Assembly (NCBI GenBank): GCA_038503065.1
Contig: JBCAMK010000013.1
Span: 1,550,001-1,614,000 of the forward strand
DNA: 64,000 nt
Direction of reading: 5' to 3'
Source of the DNA: Paragyromitra xinjiangensis
Taxonomy: Eukaryota; Ascomycota; Pezizomycetes; Pezizales; Discinaceae
Shown here: piece after piece, positions 57,420 to 64,000 of the stretch
How positions within the stretch are numbered: the stretch's first letter is position 1
Layout: every line of letters starts with the position of its first letter
Notes under the pieces: model-generated
What the model was told of the DNA's origin: nothing
Databases searched by the model: none
Seen by the model: only the letters and a program-made list of their open reading frames with translations
Position numbers and translations under genes: made by a program

Positions 57420-58219
57420 GGCTGTTGGTGAATGAAGATGATGGAGATAGAGATGATTATGGTCGTTGATATTGACTTTTTTTTTTTTTTCCTTGTTTTG
57501 TTTTGACTTGATGGCTGGGGGGTGATAGGTAAAAGTTCACGATGCAATCAATTGAGATGTTTGTGTGTGTGCGTGTGGGGTGTGTGCGAGTGTGGGAGGT
57601 GCAGAGTGTGGTAGAAGCAAGGTATGTAAAAGAGGCACAGAGAGAAAGAGAAAAGAAATCGGAATCGGGAGAACAAAAAAAGAGTGGAAAATAAAAAAGT
57701 TCAGGAAATCGGCACAAGAAGAGGAGAAACAGGCCGAAAGTGGGCGATAGCTTCCCCCCAAAAGCTAGCTCTTTGCGCGGGTTTCTGTAGTGATTGGTGG
57801 AAGCTCCGGGCGCTGGAGGTGACGAGCTGTGCGTGCTGCCTTGGCGGCGGGGGGAAGAGGAGAGGAGATGGATGGAGGGGGGGCGGGTCGCTAAGCTAAG
57901 TGCAGTTAGATGGCGCGAGGATATGCTGTGGGCAAAATGTAATCGGCAGTTGGCGTCTGCAAGTCCTGCTTCTTGTGCAATGTGCGCGCGGGAGAGGAAA
58001 GAGAAGAGGAGAAGAAGGAAAAATTTTCAACCCGAGAGAAATAGAGCGAGAGAGCAGGATAGAGGGAGAAAGTGAGAAAGTGAGATAGAGCTCTATCCCC
58101 AAGAGAGCTCGCCCACAGCCCACAAGGGAGCTACGGTCAGCGGTCGCACCAAAGTGTCATCAACGGTGCTGTTGCAGTATGGAAAGAAAATAAGGGTAGA
58201 GCTCAACCGAGCTGGGCAT
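57420..58219. other. 5' flank of the zinc-finger gene, low complexity
   Basis: Contains a 14-T run (57478-57491), a TG-rich tract (57558-57600) and long G/A-rich stretches. Such composition resembles a pyrimidine-rich promoter read from the minus strand. Frames on either strand here are compositional artefacts. Confidence 0.5.
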
Positions 58220-58282
58220 CCATCCAACCAGCCAACCAGCCAGCCAACCAGCCAGCCAGCCAGCCCGACCCAACCCAACCCA
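58220..58282. repeat. CCAG/CCAA tetranucleotide tandem repeat
   Basis: About fifteen CCAG, CCAA and CAAC-type units in a row. The antisense frames give repeated GWLAGWLVGW peptides that are artefacts. Confidence 0.85.
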
Positions 58283-61200
58283 CCAGGAACCAGCAACACC
58301 AGGAACATACCACAAAATCTAAAGATAACTGAGAGTCTAGGTACATACTCCATCCCCCATCCCCCCATCCCCCATCTCCAATCCCCAATCCTCCCTTCCT
58401 TCCATCTCCCTGCTTCTTTCATCATCTCCATCATCGCCCATCGTCCTAGGCCAGCCATCCTATGTTCCGTCAACTCTCAGCTTTAATAGATGCAAATAAA
58501 ACTCTCTTAATATTCTCTTCCTATCTCCCCATATAGCCAAGCTCCTTTGCTCCTTCCCCCTCCTGCTGCTGCCCGGTTCTTCTTGCATTGACCAAGTTCC
58601 CGTATCGGCATATCCTCCCCTCTCTCCGCTTCTCAGGGAATGATGGAAGGAAAATTTTTCTCTTTTCTTTTTTTTTTTTTCGCTTTTCCGCCGTTGACAT
58701 GACACACGCGCTGCATTGCAGGTCAAAGCTCCTGTCGCCCGATAAGGAGCTAAGCAGGAGCTACGGGCGCGCCCACCACACCTCCCTCGGGTAAGCTGCT
58801 CTTCGGACTGACGCAATTGTTTACCTACATGAAGAGTAAATGCACGTATGTACAGCTCTGTCGAAGCTCTTCGTGATCAGCAGCACGGACTGAAACCTAC
58901 CTTATACATATGTAGTCTCCTGTAGGTACCATGTACCTGCTCTAATTACGCAACTGCGTGATTCTCGAGAAATTGAGAATTAAAAACGGGCGGGCAGGGC
59001 CTCCTCTTCTTCCTACCGGAGATATCAAGTTCCCGGACGGAGCTGGTTGTACTTTACATAGGGGGGTTTAACTCTAACATAGCCTGTTTGTTTCCCGCAC
59101 GTGCCATCGGTAGGTCCATCCCCTGCCGGATAGAGCTCCTGCTCTTGGTAACCACCCATGAGCAACTTCCCTGGTTGGATTCTAAAACTAACCTCAATTT
59201 ATGCCTGTTATGCTCCACTAGAGTACAGCATCTTCGCGTAACGAAAGCTGCTGATAAGTTTGAGTGCTTGCCGGAATTGCTTGAAAAGCAGAAGGCTGGG
59301 ATTGGTCTGTCCGGTTTGAAATATTTGACCGTTTTTTCCCAAGACCCCCAACCCCAACCCCATCAAATCTTCGAGAAAGCAAAAAAAAAGTTTAAGGGTC
59401 CTCCCGGAGACTCCGGGTATTAGGAACACTCATATGGAAATATCACCCCAATTTGTTGGGGAATTAATAGGGGATCATAAGACAACTGACCAGATCTAGA
59501 TTAAGCTCGCTTGTGACAGCGATATGCACGACATGGATATATATTGTTGTTTTCAATTTACAATTTACTTTACCTCAACTTCGATGATGGAAGTCAATGG
59601 CATACAACTGTCAGGTTCCCATTAGTGCCTTAAGAGTAGAATGAGACCCAAACAGACGAGCCTAGGAAACTTAAACCTAGGCGTGATGATTTCCGCTCCA
59701 AACAAGCACATATCACCGGCTCTCACTCGGAAACGTTCATTCACACTATTTACACGCCAGAACACCTAGAACAACCCATGGATGATCTATGTTCTAGAGT
59801 AGAAATTCCCGAAAGTGGATCCGCCGCTAGAAAAAACTACGGCTCAAGCCACGGTGGCAAATTAAGGGAGCTGAACTCGCGGAAAAACAGATGTCCTTTA
59901 CTCAGCAGCAGCTGAGCTCCGCTAACCTGCTCGGCCCGAGGTTTTAGTGGTCTGCTATGTATAGCGCCGGAATAACTTGGATGTTTCTCAACAGTTTCTC
60001 CGGCACTGAAACAATTAGGTACCGGCTGTGAAGTTTACGAAGTCCATGATAGGTGCACAAAGTTGCGATGATTTAGATGTGTGGGAATATGTGTTTCCCC
60101 GCTGCTAGACCCCGCAAGCCGACCCTAGTAAAAAAAAATATCGAGTGATCTCAACATGGTACTACACCAGAAGTCAGTACAACCTGCGGCTCGGTAGTCT
60201 CTACCAATTGGGGGTTCCTACGAAACCCCGTACCAATTGGGATCTCTGCCATAAAATTCTCTACCAAAGATATGCGCCCCCGCAATCTCAAAAGTCTTCA
60301 CCGCTTACTTGCAGGTTTATGTTCAGACGAACCCAACCTGGGCCAAGGACCAGCGTCTCCTGGAAATAGGATCGCTAAACATGCTTCCTGATAAGTCGGT
60401 GAGGTAGGCTCTGCATTAACACTAAAAAGCAAAGACAAAACAAGTGTCATTTTTGATAGATTGTGACATAGTTCTTACTTCACAAAACCTTGAAGCCTGC
60501 CAAGCAGTCAAGCAAGAACAGCTCAAAATCTGTCGATCTCTGCAGCTTCAAAAGAGGCTATCTATGCACTTGGCGGGCTATCAAACCCTCCGTATGCACA
60601 TGTATTATGATGTATTACCACAGCACGGCATCTTCGGGGCCGGAAATGCTCCGGTTGTGGTCGGTTATCATGCAACATCCGTCCCCGGTACCGGCCGGCT
60701 GGTATGTTCTCTACTTTTGCTCCTATGCAGCGGCTCAATCTATATAACCGACGGGTTTGATGCTTTTCTTGGGTTTCCCAAGATTCAGAAAGCATCTAAA
60801 ACCGTGCCGGTGGACTCTTAAAGGATTTATCAGCTATTCCCTCATAGGACGAGTGATGGTATGTGACTTTGAAGCACAGACCAGCAAGCTGTCTAGGTTT
60901 AAATCGCGTTAGGTGGAAAATTTGACCTCAGCTATATCTATCTAATAAGGAATGGGATAGACTAAGGTTTCCCGTTAGAAATTCGAGGATCCCGCAGGAC
61001 ACTAAAATTCACACGACCAGCTAGTGAAACATCACCGAAAATTATCGCAGCTACTCATAAGGCAAGCTCCTTATGTTACACTATAACGAGAATCACAACA
61101 CCTGGGCTGAGCTCGCTTCAATTGCTTGCCTAACTTTATGTCCGATTAGTGATATTTTTCCCGACTTATCCGGGATTCCCATGCATCGCATTCTGAACTG

Positions 61201-61446
61201 ATATTGGTGTTTGTTGATAGGTGAAAAAGTTTATGTGCCCTAGACCGCCTTAAAGCTCGGAATTCAGAGGTGGAGAACTAGTTGGTTCCAGCCGAGCGAC
61301 TGTGTCGGCGACTAGATCGTAGTTCATAGAAAACTCAAGTTTTCTACGGCCATCAGTGCCACGAGAAGCTACATCCGCTTAAGTCAATTTCCCACCTTTA
61401 AACCTCGACCTGGTACCTAACCCAGACCAAGAGAGTCTTTACCTAC
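58283..61446. other. Gene-poor interval, no gene seen
   Basis: No supported coding sequence. A small hairpin with two direct copies of TACCAATTGGG flanks GGGTTCCTACGAAACCCC near 60204-60240. Confidence 0.5.
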
Positions 61447-61659
61447 TCATGCCGCCGGATTTCTATTGCTTTCCCTTACCCAATAATAGATCTGGATTCT
61501 TACGCAAGTAGGAAACTTTCCAGAGTGGCGACCAATAACTTTGCTACCCAAACGATCTTCCCTCCAAATATCAGCCAATGATAACTTGTCTCATCGGGTG
61601 GTTTTGGTGGGCAGATCTATTTCTGTGGGGGGAAAGCAATAGCAATCCGGCGGCATGAG
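61447..61659. mobile_element. MITE with 30-bp inverted ends, 213 bp, TA flanks
   Basis: The left end CTCATGCCGCCGGATTTCTA(TTGCTTTCCC) and the reverse complement of the right end differ at one position (T versus G). The AATAGATCTG block is also inverted further inside. TA is at 61445-61446 and 61660-61661. No coding sequence. Tc1/mariner-like target choice. Confidence 0.8.
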
Positions 61660-64000
61660 TATATTCTTATGCTAAAGGTATTAAGGCTTCCAGAAAGAGC
61701 TATCCCGGGGATTGTTCCGGCCATTAACCAAAGGTATATCCAAGACCCATCCATCACTTCACAGGAAAACGGCCAGGAAGCCACCTCTAAGATCTATCCT
61801 CCCTCCTTCCTTTAGAACTTATACATAAAGCACTGCAACCATAGAATACCATTGAAGTAATTTGTTTCAGCTAATGCGTTTATTTTTCCCCTTACTAAAG
61901 TGCCAGTCCAAATATGCGAGTGATAGTCCATGAATCCGAATAACTTTTAGGACAATGAGGCTATGATATATTCGAATGAAATCAGCCACCAGATAAATAC
62001 CTATTTAGCCAAGCTCATAACCAGCCGACGAAAATTAGTAGAGATCTCATATCGTATGCATGCGGATTGCCGTATCCCACGGCATGTGCTACATTATGCA
62101 AACCTTTTCTGCTCCGGGTATAGCTGTTTCCCGTACTCGCATAGAACTGAGATCTCAATTTCCGATGCGTATGCAGCATCGCTCTAGTCTGTATGTATGC
62201 GTACCGCATCCGTGGCTAACCCTAACCCTTGAAATATTTTTTCTCTGCGTACAAAGTTTAGGTCTAGAACCTCTTTGCTATTGTTACAAAAATCGCATTA
62301 AGGCAAGACTAGTTCCTAAGAATGAAATTGGTAAAATATGATTTGTCCGCTGCGTCGACAAATCGCAGCTACGTTTGAGGCGCTAACCAATCCCAGGAGG
62401 ATTCAATGTCAAACTCCAATCAATCTCACTCTGATTGAAGCGTTAGTAGGGCTCTATGCGGAACTCGGCTATCCACCGGATACTTTTCTTGGCGTTGCTT
62501 CTTCTCTTTTGATAACTCCCCGAAGGCGAATGTTTTTGCTATGTAGCAGGGGAGACCCGAAACACACCCTTCAGGATACGCTATGTCCTGTTCTGTAGAA
62601 ATAATATTTGAGATCTAGTGGTTCTGGAGTATAGTGACTTATTATTATCGATCACGAAGAAAACTAACATGTCACAGCCACTGAAACCAACCATAGGAAA
62701 GCTTAGAGTATGAAGTATTCCATCCAGGAAATAGTCTTAAAACGAATCGCTATTCCTAAGGGATAGAGTAAATGCTATGACTCCAAATCTGCCATCCCTT
62801 CAGCCTTAGAAAAGTGGGTGGGTTTAATAGCGCCACGTACAGATCTAATCACTGGCGCTTGTGACCAACCAGAATCCTTCTCTTGATTCTATACTTGTCC
62901 ACTTACCCGTGCTCTTAGGACCTCCCGATTCAACAAATTCAATTTTTACAATACCATTAAGGCCCAAACATGTACACGCCAGCTATTCGGTGCCTGGATA
63001 CCGCTAATCAACTATTGTATAAAAACCACCCCTCAGATATTTTGAATGCCCTATAGAATTCTGCTTCACGATCTATTGGCCAGGGGTGAAACAAGATCCA
63101 GAGTCGCTCAAAAACTACCCATACCAGCTTATACTTTAGATATTATGAACTCATTTAGAGACTCGGTTTATATCTTGAGTTCAGCATACTAGTGGAGATT
63201 TTGGAACTTCTAGTAGAAGTGGAAGTAGTCTGGAAACGCTCAAAATATCGGATGGCGGTATTTTAATAATTGGGCGATACTAGGGACATAGTAGGAGCTT
63301 ATAATCTGCTAGTAGTTGATGTTTGATAAAGTTACTGTGGAGTGTTCTGCCACTAAACATCTAAACTCTAGAGATCACCCACTCTGCCCTCATTGTAGAT
63401 TACTTTTATCCAGTTCACTGAAAACTGCCGACACTATTAGCCCACGCCAAGAGTTTATTGTATTTGGGGACTTTCCGTACCCCACCGTACAGCATAGTAC
63501 CTTGATGATCAATACTTAAAAGCTACTGAGAGAGTACTGGGTAAATACCACATGTAGTAGTGAAATCTTAGGCTTAATGGAGATGAATATATTACGGAGA
63601 GCTTTTAGCCGACATTCGCTAGGCGAGTGATAGTTAATGACGAAGATAGTCATACTTTGCGTAAATGAAGAATAGTAAAGGCTAATATACTTATATTGAG
63701 ATTGTGGACTTGGTAAGGGGGTGCTTCCTTAGTTCTCTAAGTTTATTGAGACTAGATCTCGTGACACTGTGTCCTCAGTACGAGTGATAATCTATGTTTA
63801 TATTGCGTTACTATTGGCTGGCTACAACGTCTAACTGGAGCGATGATACGAATGTGTTTGTCGGCTCCAGAGGTTAAATATCGTGATAATAACTATTGCA
63901 GAATAGAGGTAGAGCAGGTAGACTCGAGATAAAGGCTGAAGGGGCACACGTCTAGGAAGAGAGGGCAAGTAGCCCGAAAAAGCAACCAGGCACACAACCA
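61660..64000. other. Gene-poor interval to the window edge
   Basis: No supported gene. The motif CGAGTGATA-(A/G)T occurs near 61918 and 63781, as at the right edge of the LTR-like repeat at 7225; decayed copies of that repeat may be present. CCCTAACCC-like sequence at 62219 is a single short match, not a telomere. Confidence 0.45.

Noticed and set aside
57537..58486. Many frames on both strands with W/G- or P/S-rich repeats.
   Set aside because: They are translations of microsatellite and pyrimidine-rich promoter DNA upstream of the zinc-finger gene.
62210..62230. Telomere-like GGCTAACCCTAACCC.
   Set aside because: Only two repeat units, with no continuation, and internal to the window.

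Overview
The window looks like nuclear DNA of a filamentous ascomycete (Pezizomycotina; Leotiomycetes is my guess from the overall style, not proven). The reasons are that genes are split by short GT-AG introns, mostly 45-110 nt, with CTAAC/CTGAC-like branch sites. They encode typical mould families: PTH11-like rhodopsin-fold membrane proteins, BBE-type FAD oxidases, CE4 and GH5 secreted carbohydrate enzymes, and NLR-type STAND proteins with tandem TPRs. Wide gene-poor tracts carry small TA-flanked inverted-repeat elements and decayed repeats. Most gene models below were rebuilt by joining exons by eye, so exon edges are predictions, but reading phase was checked across every junction.

Layout. 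0-3.2 kb: a small unknown protein and a secreted polysaccharide (chitin) deacetylase, both on the minus strand. 3.2-7.7 kb: gene-poor, with low-complexity repeats, a decayed LTR-like repeat and a 266-bp MITE. 7.75-8.8 kb: a nitrilase-superfamily amidase behind a GATA-site cluster. 9.7-13.9 kb: a 1324-aa NLR (alpha/beta-hydrolase-like, NB-ARC, twelve 42-aa TPR units) on the minus strand. 15.3-16.4 kb: an RNase III-fold plus dsRBD protein lacking most catalytic acidic residues. 16.4-20.4 kb: no gene, three MITEs. 20.4-22.0 kb: a secreted GH5 beta-mannanase. 26.0-27.4 kb: a PTH11-like rhodopsin-fold protein. 29.8-31.8 kb: a secreted BBE-like FAD oxidase. 33.5-36.0 kb: two small hypothetical proteins, one with a PPxY motif. 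36.4-45.2 kb: two paralogous RRM-like-module proteins (one and three modules) flanking an APH-fold phosphotransferase. 46.6-47.2 kb: a short, intron-split, cysteine-rich secreted protein with a nested MITE about 200 bp upstream of its start. 48.8-50.6 kb: a second PTH11-like receptor. 55.5-57.4 kb: a conserved zinc-finger/RING-like protein. The last 6 kb holds no gene I can support.

Biological reading. No operon or obvious biosynthetic cluster is present. The content suits a saprotroph or plant-associated mould: secreted wall- and polysaccharide-active enzymes, surface sensing (two PTH11-like proteins), self/non-self recognition (the NLR) and a candidate small secreted protein in repeat-rich surroundings. 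The most notable items are the NLR TPR array, whose near-identical repeats differ almost only at a few amino-acid-changing positions; the pogo-like MITE-in-MITE next to the cysteine-rich secreted gene; and the lineage of RRM-like double modules.
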